Shown here: piece after piece, positions 42,746 to 49,521 of the stretch
Numbering within the stretch: position 1 is the stretch's first letter
Layout: each line of letters opens with the position of its first letter
NCBI RefSeq assembly: GCF_014281965.1
Contig: NZ_JACFTB010000001.1
Span: 248,001-312,000 of the forward strand
Direction: 5' to 3'
Length of the DNA: 64,000 nt
From: Rhodococcus sp. BP22
GTDB lineage: Bacteria; Actinomycetota; Actinomycetes; Mycobacteriales; Mycobacteriaceae
The notes under the pieces: generated by a model
What the model saw: the letters and a program-made list of their open reading frames with translations, nothing else
Database searches by the model: none
Told to the model about the DNA's origin: nothing
Translations under genes and position numbers: made by a program

Positions 42746-43041
42746 AGAGGTCCTTCCAGGCAACGCAGAAAGGCCCCCAGTTGAAGCACTGAGGGCTGAA
42801 ATGCAATGTCGTGCAAGGGGTTAGCTATCGGGGAAACTGTCTTCGCCGGTCCCGGCTGTCGAGCTAGGTTCGCACAGGTGTTCGAGTATATACCTACACC
42901 CGGATTTGTAGCTAGACCACGGGATTTAGCGTGCAACATCCTTGTGCAGTAGTTGGCGTACCTGGAGGTGATCTTGACGTCTCACCAAAGAGTCTTTTCA
43001 CACATAAAAACCATCCAATGGGCTTTATCATTGGGGGTTTT

Positions 43042-43068
43042 TGCCCGCCCCGGCGAGGGGCATCTAGT
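43042..43068. repeat. 27-bp repeat, copy B (control region)
   Basis: Identical to 41891-41917. Here it lies in non-coding DNA, which shows that the sequence is not kept for its protein product. Confidence 0.85.
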
Positions 43069-43176
43069 TCGACTAAGAGTTAGACGCTCGCCGCTGGGCG
43101 TTCTCCGTAGAGAGTTTCAGGCTGGACAGACGCCCAAAACTCTCCCCGCAGAACCATTGGTAAGGGCATTTTCGAA

Positions 43177-43199
43177 GTTTGCTAGAAGTTAACTAGGAT
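43177..43199. promoter_or_regulatory. Operator/promoter-like repeat 1
   Basis: GTTTGCTAGAAGTTAACTAG followed by GAT; the second copy is at 43654-43676 with two mismatches. The centre GTTAAC is palindromic and TAGGAT could be a -10 hexamer. Confidence 0.45.
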
Positions 43200-43311
43200 A
43201 CGTTTCACCGGCAAAAGGACGCATAGATCGGCATGTGGTTGGTGGAGTTAGATTGGGCGCACCCCTGTACGTGCGCCCATGACAACCTACTCGCTTCGCT
43301 CGTGGTTGTTA

Positions 43312-43329
43312 TAACCCCTAAAGGGGTTA
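43312..43329. terminator. Hairpin in the control region
   Basis: TAACCCC-TAAA-GGGGTTA, perfect 7-bp arms, preceded by an ACAACC/GGTTGT pair. Possible terminator or attenuator. Confidence 0.45.
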
Positions 43330-43653
43330 ACGCGGGCACTCGTGCGGGAACAAACCTCGACTATCGTGGCAATCACGGCCAATCCTGGCATTAAGATTCT
43401 AAGCTATCAAACTACCCTCTCGGGCACTCTCACCCAAGAATGGGTCAAACGTCGCTCACAGAGTGAATGAGATAGGCAAGAATGGCCTACTGTAGACTTG
43501 ACATGAAGCCAAATTGAGAGTAATGCCAAATTCTGGCATCAAGTCGAGCATGCCTCGGCCGAAAACGTTCGCCACGCACCATGCGTCAACTCCCGTACAT
43601 ATATAAGGAGTAGCGCGAACATCGAAGACGGGCAAAATCAGGCAGTCATCCAT

Positions 43654-43676
43654 GTTTGCTGGAAGTTAACTAGAAT
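43654..43676. promoter_or_regulatory. Operator/promoter-like repeat 2
   Basis: GTTTGCTGGAAGTTAACTAG followed by AAT, the partner of 43177-43199. TAGAAT could be a -10 element. Confidence 0.45.
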
Positions 43677-43748
43677 CAATTCTAGAGCAGAACTTCCCTG
43701 CCTGACCCCACCGACTCTGCGCCAAACTCAGCGGGCACCACCAAACAG

Positions 43749-43928
43749 CTACCGAACCCCGATAGGTGACAACGCCAAATCGAGCTGGGCAGCGTCAACC
43801 CGAATCATCCGACCACCAACCCGATAACCCTTCAGCCGGCCAGACGCCAGGTAACGGCGCACCGTCCGATCACAAACACCCAATTCGGCGGCAGCAGCGG
43901 AGATAGAAATCAATTTACGTGCAGACAT
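43749..43928 (-). CDS. Excisionase (helix-turn-helix, Xis-type)
   Basis: A 59-residue protein: ISISAAAAELGVCDRTVRRY, then LASGRLKGYRVGGRMIRVDA, the standard excisionase helix-turn-helix and wing. The ATG at 43928 is the natural start. Beside the integrase, it should direct excision. Confidence 0.75.
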   Translation of the reverse strand: MSARKLISISAAAAELGVCDRTVRRYLASGRLKGYRVGGRMIRVDAAQLDLALSPIGVR

Positions 43929-44111
43929 AGCAGTAACTCCCGTGAAAAACACATGCCGGAGCAGCACCGATCTGATGCGCTCGACGGAATGGACGGGCGC
44001 GACACCAGGCCGCTCACAGAGCAGCTCACACGTGGCATTTCTTGTCGCTTACAGTCGCAATCCACCCAACTCGAACATCTATTCGAACTGAGTTGGACCA
44101 TCAAAACACAA

Positions 44112-45245
44112 CTAGTCCGTTTGCGCAACCACCTGTCCATGCCTGACCAGATCGCTTAGAGCATCGGCAATCGCCCGGTCCCTACCCACAGCCCGATGCT
44201 GATAACGCATCGCCGCCTGCGGAGTCGTATGCCCCAGCCTGCCCATCAACTCCGCAAGAGTGGCACCCGTACTAGCCGCAAGCACAGCACCCGTATGGCG
44301 TAGGTCATGCCACCGCAGATCATCACGACCAGCCAACGCACGAGCCTTGTAGAAATGCCGATACAAACTGGACGGCGCCAGATGTCCACCGTGCACAGCC
44401 GGAAACAGCAACGCATCCTTGCCTGATCCAACATGCCGTGACAGATGAGCTTTCAACACAGGAATCAGATGCGGCGGAATCGCAACATCCCGAATACCCG
44501 CATCAGACTTCGGAGTAGTCACTTCAAACTTGCCGCCCTCGACCCGAACCGCTCCCCTACGCACCTTCACCACACCCTCGGCGAAATCAAGATCCATCCG
44601 CCGAAGCTCCGTCAACTCACCAAACCTGAGCGCACACCACGCCGCAAGCAGAGTCATAGCCTGATACTGGTCAGGCATCGCACCGACCAGCACTTCAAGT
44701 TCCTGCAAAGTCGCTGGACGGATCTTCACAACCCGCTTGGATGTTCCCGCCCCCACAATCGTGCAGGGGTTGGAACCAATCAGCCCATCCCCCGCCGCCG
44801 TAGTCAGAATCGACTTCAACAGCCCGTAGGCGTGCGAACGGATAGTTGGCTTGCCAATCGCGCACGTCGCCCACCATCGACGCACAGACGCCGGCTCAAT
44901 CAACTTGATGTCAGTCGCCCCGAACGTCGGCAAGATATAGACATCCAACAGTCCCTGATAATGCTCGCGGGTACGCGTCTTCAAGTCCCTCTGAGCAATC
45001 CACGCCTCAGCGAACTCCCCCAAGGTCACAAGAGGTTCATCTGCCTGGCCATTTTGAGGGGACCACAAGTTGCGGTCGATCTCCCGGCGCCTATCCGTCA
45101 ACCAGGCTTCAGCATCATCTTTCGCCTGAAACGTGGACGGTGCATTGTGCAGCAACCCATCCGGGCCGACATACGAAGCCTGCCAGCGCAGCGACGGTTT
45201 CACCTGACGAAGACGCCCGAAGCTCCTACGAGTCCGACCAGCCAT
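44112..45245 (-). CDS. int: Tyrosine integrase of the element
   Basis: A 377-residue recombinase with an N-terminal arm-binding/SAM-like region (residues 1-170) and a catalytic domain showing LAAWCALRFGELTELRRMDL (first Arg), HDLRHTGAVLAASTGATLAE (His-x-x-Arg), LGHTTPQAAMRYQH (second His and the Tyr). It lies 155 bp inside attR and is transcribed away from it. It recombines the 27-nt att core in the tRNA-Val(GAC) gene; arm-type sites lie at 29958 and 45263. Confidence 0.92.
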   Translation of the reverse strand: MAGRTRRSFGRLRQVKPSLRWQASYVGPDGLLHNAPSTFQAKDDAEAWLTDRRREIDRNLWSPQNGQADEPLVTLGEFAEAWIAQRDLKTRTREHYQGLLDVYILPTFGATDIKLIEPASVRRWWATCAIGKPTIRSHAYGLLKSILTTAAGDGLIGSNPCTIVGAGTSKRVVKIRPATLQELEVLVGAMPDQYQAMTLLAAWCALRFGELTELRRMDLDFAEGVVKVRRGAVRVEGGKFEVTTPKSDAGIRDVAIPPHLIPVLKAHLSRHVGSGKDALLFPAVHGGHLAPSSLYRHFYKARALAGRDDLRWHDLRHTGAVLAASTGATLAELMGRLGHTTPQAAMRYQHRAVGRDRAIADALSDLVRHGQVVAQTD

Positions 45246-45262
45246 CGAACGCCCCTCTCATT

Positions 45263-45281
45263 CATGCAATAAGCATGCAAT
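45263..45281. repeat. Arm-type integrase site, right
   Basis: CATGCAATAAGCATGCAAT, identical to 29958-29976, between the integrase start and attR. Confidence 0.65.
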
Positions 45282-45400
45282 AGGAGAGTAACGCAAAGGG
45301 TGCTTGTGTCCACAAGTGTCATGCGGTACTGTCCCTCTCATCGCCAGGTCAAAGGCCTTCTTAGCCTGGTCAGACGAATTATCGCCTCACCGCATTGATT

Positions 45401-45427
45401 CTGGTTCAATCCCAGTATCGCGCACCA
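45401..45427. other. attR core
   Basis: 27 nt identical to the 3' end of tRNA-Val(GAC) at 29882-29908. The rest of the tRNA is absent here, so this is the far boundary of the element. Confidence 0.9.
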
Positions 45428-45431
45428 TACG

Positions 45432-45466
45432 AATAGACCCCGGCCGAAGCGGCCGGGGTCTATTTT
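45432..45466 (+). terminator. Native terminator of tRNA-Val(GAC), displaced
   Basis: Perfect 14-bp arms AATAGACCCCGGCC and GGCCGGGGTCTATT with a 5-nt loop and a T-run, 4 bp after attR. Before integration it would have followed the tRNA gene directly. Confidence 0.85.
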
Positions 45467-45570
45467 GTGTCTTCAGGTCTGTCGAGATGTTTACCGCCGA
45501 TGGCGAGTGGTGATTCACGTCATAGACGTGCACTCTGGTTTTCCAGCCCGCGATCGAAAGGACGCCTACG

Positions 45571-45834
45571 ATGGCCGACGACAATCAACCGAGCACCGAG
45601 GGTAGCGAACCTCAGGTCAGTTCCGATGCGCACAAGCGCGCTCAGGACGAGGTGGCCGGCATCGACGCCAAGTACGACCCGGGTTCGAGACCAACGGTTG
45701 TTCTTCCTGGCACCAACGGAATGGTGTCGGGTACGGCCTTCGCCGACATGGTCGATGGCGACGGAAACTTGAAAGAGGACCATTCGGAAGACTCCGCCGA
45801 CAGCACGGCGTCGAATGGACACCAGGACGAATGA
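45571..45834 (+). CDS. 87-aa acidic hypothetical protein
   Basis: Hydrophilic, probably disordered protein with one ordered motif (PTVVLPGTNGMVSGTAFADM). Stop overlaps the start of the hydrolase gene (ATGA). Its style is typical of short conserved actinobacterial proteins; the function is unknown. Confidence 0.65.
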   Translation: MADDNQPSTEGSEPQVSSDAHKRAQDEVAGIDAKYDPGSRPTVVLPGTNGMVSGTAFADMVDGDGNLKEDHSEDSADSTASNGHQDE

Positions 45835-46505
45835 CCGAAGGAACCGACGACGTCGACGTGCCCGAGTTCGTCGATGTAGCGGAGGTGCGCGGATTCCTGC
45901 ACACGCCGTCGGGTCCCTCATTGGGTTCTCTCGCACTCACTCACGGCGCAGGTGGAAACTCCGACGCTCCGCTCCTCGTCGCCACTGCCGAAGCGTGGTC
46001 GGCACGAGGATTCACGGTTCTACGGTTCGATCTGGCGTTCCGACAGCAAAAGCCGTCCGGTCCCCCGCATCCGTCGAAGGCCGACGCCGACCGCGCGTCG
46101 ATCGACGCAGCGGTGATGTACCTCCGCAGGCTGTACGGCGGCCCCATTTTGCTCGGTGGCCACTCGTACGGGGGTCGGCAGGCATCGATGCTTGTCGCCG
46201 AACAGCCAGAACTGGTCGATGGGCTGATTCTGATGTCGTATCCATTGCACCCTCCTGGCAAACCGGAGAAGGCACGCACTGCGCATCTCCCCCAGCTGCG
46301 CACTCGAACGATGTTCGTACACGGCACGAAGGACCTGTTCGGTTCACCCGCCGAGCTGTCCGATGCAATCGCGTTGGTGCCTGCTCATACCGCCACGATC
46401 GAGATTTCCGGTGCAGGCCACGATCTGTCGGCAAAAAAATACGGAGTAGCCGGCCTGGTTCTCGAGAGGGCACTCGAATTCTTCGATGCGGGGTCCTGGA
46501 GTTAG
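45831..46505 (+). CDS. Alpha/beta hydrolase of the KANL3/Tex30-like type
   Basis: A 224-residue hydrolase with an oxyanion strand LTHGAGGNSDAPLL, nucleophile elbow GGHSYGGRQ (Ser about residue 112), acid FVHGTKDLFGS and His GAGHDLSAK. Small single-domain serine hydrolases of this group have no assigned substrate. Coupled to the upstream small acidic gene. Confidence 0.8.
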   Translation: MTEGTDDVDVPEFVDVAEVRGFLHTPSGPSLGSLALTHGAGGNSDAPLLVATAEAWSARGFTVLRFDLAFRQQKPSGPPHPSKADADRASIDAAVMYLRRLYGGPILLGGHSYGGRQASMLVAEQPELVDGLILMSYPLHPPGKPEKARTAHLPQLRTRTMFVHGTKDLFGSPAELSDAIALVPAHTATIEISGAGHDLSAKKYGVAGLVLERALEFFDAGSWS

Positions 46506-46598
46506 GGCGAATGGCCCCCGGGCGCGCTCGGGCTCGTCGTTATGCAATCGTCATGCCGCCGACTGTCGACTTTCGAGTGAGGTGTTCTACTTAGATCC

Positions 46599-47051
46599 AT
46601 GCCCACCTGGGGATGGTTCATCGTCGCATTGGTCCTCATCGATGCCGCAGTGCTCGCGGTCTGGCTCCTCGCGCGCAAGAGTCCACCCAAGAACGCCGCT
46701 GCCACAACACAATTGATGCTCGCAGGTCTGGATCACTCGGCGCGCGAAGATATATATCGTCTCGTGGGGGAAAAGAAGAAGATCCACGCAATCAAGTTGT
46801 TCCGCGAAAGAACCGGCGCAGGACTCCAAGAAGCCAAAGATGTTGTCGAGTCCGTCGGGCGAGGAAACCCTATCCCCACGCTCGGCGCCTCGACAGATAT
46901 ATCAGGCACGGATACCTGTGCTTGGGCAGACATCATTCCCAGGCTGCGCACCCTCAAGGCCGAAGGCAACATAATTTCTGCCATCAAGCTCTTGCGCGCT
47001 CGATCCGAGCTTTCGTTGCGTGAGGCGAAGGCAGCGGTCGACCGCCTGTGA
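46599..47051 (+). CDS. Membrane protein with two ribosomal L7/L12 C-terminal-like domains
   Basis: A 150-residue protein. One transmembrane helix at the N-terminus (GWFIVALVLIDAAVLAVWLL), then two copies of the L7/L12 C-terminal fold: KKIHAIKLFRERTGAGLQEA followed by KDVVES, and GNIISAIKLLRARSELSLRE followed by AKAAVDRL. These resemble the domain that docks translation factors, here tethered to the membrane. It overlaps the GNAT gene by GTGA. The function is unknown. Confidence 0.75.
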   Translation: MPTWGWFIVALVLIDAAVLAVWLLARKSPPKNAAATTQLMLAGLDHSAREDIYRLVGEKKKIHAIKLFRERTGAGLQEAKDVVESVGRGNPIPTLGASTDISGTDTCAWADIIPRLRTLKAEGNIISAIKLLRARSELSLREAKAAVDRL

Positions 47052-47584
47052 CTGTCACCGTATCCACCGCAGGCCTGTGGGACGCCGAGCAGCTAGCCGA
47101 TGTCGCGGCTGTCACCTTTCCGCTGGCATGCCCGCCTGGCTCGTCCAGAGCAGCAATAGCGGCGTTCATAGACGGCGTTCTATCGCATGAGCGATTCGGT
47201 GAGTACCTGGCGGATCCGCAGCGCACCATTCTGGCGGCGACCGACGATGCTTCCATGGTCGGATACGCCATGCTCGTGTCCGGACCACCATCGGATCCGG
47301 ACGTTGCGCGAGTGCTGACGTACACACCGACGATGGAACTCTCCAAGATGTATGTGCTTCCCGGCCATCACGGGAGGGAAGTAGCGGCGGCACTGATGGC
47401 CGAATCGCTGGCCCGGGCAACCCTCAGCGGCTGCGCAGGTATCTGGCTGGGCGTCAACCAACAGAACCTGCGCGCCCAACGCTTCTATACCAAACAGGGA
47501 TTCGAGATCGTCGGAACCAAAACCTTCACACTCGGCTCCGAGATCCACGATGACTTCGTGATGGAGCGAGCACTACGGTCGTGA
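47048..47584 (+). CDS. GNAT-family N-acetyltransferase
   Basis: A 178-residue acetyltransferase with the acetyl-CoA-binding motif A (MELSKMYVLPGHHGREVAAA) and motif B (IWLGVNQQNLRAQRFYTKQG). It corresponds in position to the GNAT gene Rv2669 of M. tuberculosis. The acceptor substrate is unknown. Confidence 0.8.
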   Translation: MTVTVSTAGLWDAEQLADVAAVTFPLACPPGSSRAAIAAFIDGVLSHERFGEYLADPQRTILAATDDASMVGYAMLVSGPPSDPDVARVLTYTPTMELSKMYVLPGHHGREVAAALMAESLARATLSGCAGIWLGVNQQNLRAQRFYTKQGFEIVGTKTFTLGSEIHDDFVMERALRS

Positions 47585-47591
47585 ATCTGCC

Positions 47592-47650
47592 GACCCGAGC
47601 GTCACCCGGCTGACCCGAGCGTCATCCGGCTAACCCGAGCGTCATCCGAC
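47592..47650. repeat. Three 20-bp tandem repeats between convergent genes
   Basis: GACCCGAGCGTCACCCGGCT, then two further copies with one to three changes, spanning the gap between GNAT and the zapE stop, which lies in the third copy. Confidence 0.8.
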
Positions 47651-48655
47651 GGCGGCGAAGCGAGACAAGGCAAGCAGACGGGACGTCGCACGGAGGTACT
47701 TCTTACGGTAACCACCGGCCAGCATTTCCTCGGTGAAAATCTCGTCGAGCTTGCTGCCTGACCCTGTCACCGGTATGCCCGCGTCGTACAGGCGGTCGGC
47801 GAGCACCACGAGTCGAAGCGCAACAGCCTGGTCCGACGCCGGATGCACGTTCTTCCAGAACACCGCCTGCACACCGTCGAGCAGCTTTCCGTATCGCGAT
47901 GGATGCAGTGTGCTCAGATGTGCCAACAACTCGTCGAAATCGTCGAGGGTCGCATCCGCCACAGAATCCGCCCGTTCGATCAACTCGGCTTCGGATGTCG
48001 GGTCGGGGGCCGGGGGCAGGTCACGGTGTCGGTAATCGGGGCCATCGACCCGGATGGACTCGAAGATAGACCCGAGTTTCTTGATTTCCCGCATGAAGTC
48101 CTCGGCTGCGAATCTTCCTTCGCCGAGTTGACCTGGCAGGGTGTTGGACGTCGCCACGATGGACACGCCGCGCTGGGAAAGCTCCGACAGCAATCGCGAC
48201 ACGAGCATCGTGTCGCCTGGATCGTCGAGTTCGAACTCGTCGATGCACAGAACGCTGTGGCCCGACAACTCCTCCAGCGCCTTGTTGAAGCCGAGCGCGC
48301 CCACCACGTGCGTCAATTCGACGAACGTACCGAATGCCTTCGGTTCGGGGACGCTGTGAAAGATCGAGGCCAGTAGGTGGGTCTTACCGACACCGAAACC
48401 GCCGTCGAGGTACAAGCCTGCGCCGGTAGAGGGCGCCTTCTTGCCGAACAGTCCGCGTTTTCCCTTCCCGCGAATCTTCGTCACCTTCTCCGCGAACGAC
48501 TCGGCTTTGGCGACTGCCTCGGCCTGGCTTGGTTCGTTCGGATCCGGGATGTACGAGGCGAAACTGACTTCGTCGAACATGGCCGGGGGGACCATCTGCG
48601 CGATCAACTGATCGGAGGGCACGACAGGATTACGATCGACAAGACGTCCAGGCAT
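47642..48655 (-). CDS. zapE: ZapE/AFG1-family ATPase
   Basis: A 337-residue AAA+-like ATPase with Walker A GGFGVGKTHLL (about residues 80-90) and Walker B VLCIDEFELDD, plus SNTLPGQLGEGRF, all typical of the AFG1/ZapE family. In E. coli ZapE binds FtsZ; mitochondrial AFG1 supports protein turnover. It matches Rv2670c by order. Divergent from the reductase gene at 48690. Confidence 0.85.
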   Translation of the reverse strand: MPGRLVDRNPVVPSDQLIAQMVPPAMFDEVSFASYIPDPNEPSQAEAVAKAESFAEKVTKIRGKGKRGLFGKKAPSTGAGLYLDGGFGVGKTHLLASIFHSVPEPKAFGTFVELTHVVGALGFNKALEELSGHSVLCIDEFELDDPGDTMLVSRLLSELSQRGVSIVATSNTLPGQLGEGRFAAEDFMREIKKLGSIFESIRVDGPDYRHRDLPPAPDPTSEAELIERADSVADATLDDFDELLAHLSTLHPSRYGKLLDGVQAVFWKNVHPASDQAVALRLVVLADRLYDAGIPVTGSGSKLDEIFTEEMLAGGYRKKYLRATSRLLALSRFAAVG

Positions 48656-48689
48656 CTAGTAAGCGTAACGAGGTGGTCTTATCTACAAT

Positions 48690-49508
48690 GTGCGCCTACT
48701 CGATATTGCGACCTACTTCACATCAGGCTCCGGCTCCTCGTACCCGGCCGACGGCGTCGTCGACCTGGCCGAACTACGCCGGTTGTACGCCTATCCGGAC
48801 AACCTGACCGCGCCGTGGATCCGGGTGAACTTCGTCTCCAGCATCGACGGAGCCGTCAGCGCCGACGGCGTGTCCTCAGGCCTCGGTACACCCTCTGACA
48901 AGGCAGTATTCGATGTCCTGCGAACACTTGCGGATGCGGTTCTCGTGGGGGCAGGGACGGTCCGAAGCGAAAATTACGGGGGCGTCCGGCTGACGAAGTC
49001 ACAACAGAGCCAACGAATCGACGTGGGCCTGGCACCGATCCCCCCGGTAGTGGTCGTCACTGCTTCGGCGTCGATCGATCCGAGATCGCGGCTGCTCACC
49101 GACACCGATGTGCCGCCGACGATCGTCACGACGAGCTCCGCGTCGGACGAGTCGCGTTCGGCACTTCGCGAAGCAGGTGCGCACGTGATCGAAGTTGAGG
49201 GAACGACCGTTCCGACATCCGCTGTTCTGGCTGCCCTGGATGAATTGGGTCTGAGGCGGGTCCTGTGCGAGGGCGGCCCAGGCCTGTTCGGAACTCTGCT
49301 TGCAGACGATGGCGTCGACGAACTATGCCTGACGACTTCACCGAACCTGCTTGCGGGAAAATCGGGGCGTATTGCGCACTCGAACGCCGCAGTACTGCAC
49401 CAGATGAAACGTATTCACGTGCTCGCCGACGACGACGGAACCCTGCTGACCAGATGGGTCCGAGTGCGTCCGGCCGGGACCGGTGAAGTTCCCGGTGCGA
49501 AAAAGTAG
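48690..49508 (+). CDS. RibD C-terminal/dihydrofolate reductase-like protein
   Basis: A 272-residue reductase-fold protein with NFVSSIDGAVSADGVSSGLG, LADAVLVGAGTVRSENYGG and the late CEGGPGLFGTLLADDGVDEL motif, the pattern of the pyrimidine reductase domain of RibD. By order it is the equivalent of Rv2671, known to show some dihydrofolate reductase activity. Start is GTG 48690, 34 bp from the divergent zapE start. Confidence 0.85.
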   Translation: MRLLDIATYFTSGSGSSYPADGVVDLAELRRLYAYPDNLTAPWIRVNFVSSIDGAVSADGVSSGLGTPSDKAVFDVLRTLADAVLVGAGTVRSENYGGVRLTKSQQSQRIDVGLAPIPPVVVVTASASIDPRSRLLTDTDVPPTIVTTSSASDESRSALREAGAHVIEVEGTTVPTSAVLAALDELGLRRVLCEGGPGLFGTLLADDGVDELCLTTSPNLLAGKSGRIAHSNAAVLHQMKRIHVLADDDGTLLTRWVRVRPAGTGEVPGAKK

Positions 49509-49521
49509 ATAGCCTCGCAGC

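Larger units (their letters stand above)
42746..43748. other. Control region of the element
   Basis: About 1 kb with no convincing gene. It holds the second 27-bp repeat (43042-43068), two copies of a 23-nt element with GAAGTTAACTAG (43177-43199, 43654-43676), a perfect hairpin TAACCCC/GGGGTTA (43312-43329), a TTGACA at 43498, and similar dyads at 43379-43396 and 43526-43544 (both TGGCAT-C/T-AAG). This is where early promoters and repressor operators are expected. Confidence 0.55.
29882..45427. mobile_element. 15.5-kb tRNA-Val integrated element, candidate phage satellite
   Basis: Bounded by identical 27-nt att cores (repeat unit length 15,519 bp). It carries an integrase beside attR, an excisionase, a control region, a replication initiator with iterons, small overlapping genes, a giant tape measure gene and a small-terminase-like gene, almost all on the minus strand. 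No capsid, portal, large terminase, tail tube or lysis genes are visible, so it would need a helper phage to form particles. The alternative is a deleted prophage; the tight gene packing argues against recent deletion. Confidence 0.8.

Noticed and set aside
43456-43653. Minus-strand 65-codon frame next to a control-region repeat
   Set aside because: No ribosome-binding site, unusual composition, and it lies across the likely operators and promoter.
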